A stretch of 5,482 nt of DNA, from contig JAISTY010000027.1 in the NCBI GenBank assembly GCA_031272375.1, positions 1-5,482 on the forward strand, in the 5' to 3' direction. The DNA is from Opitutaceae bacterium. Lineage in GTDB: Bacteria; Verrucomicrobiota; Verrucomicrobiia; Opitutales; Opitutaceae. Of the stretch, positions 5,083 through 5,482 are shown in pieces. The position numbers and the translations under genes are program-made. Below the pieces are notes generated by a model. It made no database searches. It was not told where the DNA came from and worked only from the letters and a program-made list of their open reading frames with translations. Position 1 is the stretch's first letter. Each line of letters starts with the position of its first letter.

Positions 5083-5482
5083 TCAGAGTTCCTCGACGGT
5101 GGCGGTGGCGGGGCGTCCGTTGATGGTGAGGGAGAGGGTGAGGGATTTGCCGGCGGCGAGGGGCGCGGCGGGTTGCGCGGCGGCGGGTTGTCGCGGGGCG
5201 GCGGGCGGCGCGGGCGGGTTGTAGAGTTCCTTTATCTGCTGGGGGAACATGGCGTAGATGACGCAGTGTTCGTCGTCGGACGGCAGCTTGTTGGCGGCGA
5301 GTTCGTCGCGGAGGGTTTGCATGCGGGGTTTGAGGAGGTCGGCGGGGCGGCAGGTTATCGGGTCCTTGCCGGTTTTTTGGGCGGCGAGTTTCTGGATTTC
5401 GGGGTCAACGGGGGCGGGGGTTTTGCCGAAGTAGCCGAGGGCGATGTTCATGGCGCCGGGGATGAAGTTTTTCCAGCGTCCG
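5083..5482 (-). CDS. Oxaloacetate decarboxylase / pyruvate carboxylase-type alpha subunit, C-terminal part (5' end outside window)
   Basis: The frame runs in from the right edge and gives the last 132 residues. The segments GKTPAPVDPEI, PITCRPADLL and CVIYAMFPQ match the conserved carboxyltransferase C-terminal region (PYC_OADA type) of OadA and pyruvate carboxylase subunit B. That part follows the metal-dependent barrel that moves CO2 between oxaloacetate or pyruvate and biotin. An Ala/Pro-rich linker follows (fragment residues about 89-110), then SLTLSLTINGRPATATVEEL and a stop. In full-length OadA the linker leads into a biotinyl domain with an AMKM motif; here only its first strands would be present, and no such motif is found before glgC. 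Either the biotin carrier is a separate protein or the gene is truncated. An internal ATG at 5451 is not the start, because family-like sequence continues upstream to the edge. I leave the symbol blank because OadA and PycB cannot be separated from this end. Confidence 0.85.
   Translation of the reverse strand, partial: GRWKNFIPGAMNIALGYFGKTPAPVDPEIQKLAAQKTGKDPITCRPADLLKPRMQTLRDELAANKLPSDDEHCVIYAMFPQQIKELYNPPAPPAAPRQPAAAQPAAPLAAGKSLTLSLTINGRPATATVEEL

Overview
The window comes from a GC-rich bacterium. Plant/cyanobacterial-type GlgC, GlgB, a Na+-pump-type oxaloacetate decarboxylase alpha chain, weak Shine-Dalgarno use and dispersed short-period intergenic repeats together suggest the Verrucomicrobia/PVC side, perhaps Opitutaceae. 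That placement is an inference from gene style and repeats. No taxonomic marker is present.

Left part, plus strand (1-1881): the 3' end of glgB (glycogen branching enzyme) overlaps by 4 nt the GTG start of a complete ABC-transporter ATPase of the iron-siderophore/cobalamin class. After an 84-nt gap comes a complete nuoC-like gene (respiratory complex I, 30-kDa subunit) with no other nuo gene in view.

Middle (1882-3533): a 296-nt convergent intergenic region carries a symmetric, nested inverted repeat (outer arms ending in TTAA at 1899 and 2079). Beside it lies a 9-bp-period array and a 14-bp tandem duplication. Next, on the minus strand, is a 336-residue outer-membrane-type lipoprotein of unknown function, visibly less GC-rich than its neighbours. 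Its 345-nt upstream region contains no convincing gene. It does hold two adjacent hairpins with the same loop and loop-closing pairs but different outer stems, plus a further small inverted repeat.

Right part (3534-5482): a complete tRNA-Gln(UUG) with encoded CCA on the plus strand faces a complete minus-strand glgC (ADP-glucose pyrophosphorylase). Upstream of glgC, also on the minus strand, is the C-terminal end of an oxaloacetate decarboxylase/pyruvate carboxylase-type alpha subunit. It stops at the start of what would normally be the biotinyl domain.

GlgC makes ADP-glucose and GlgB branches the resulting glucan, so both ends of the window touch glycogen synthesis, but on opposite strands and in different transcription units. 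The other genes have no obvious pathway link to one another. I see no clear new defence, mobile or biosynthetic system. The most unusual content is the repeat architecture in the two intergenic regions, the unusual pairing of glgB with a lone ABC ATPase, the isolated nuoC, and the alpha subunit without a biotin domain.
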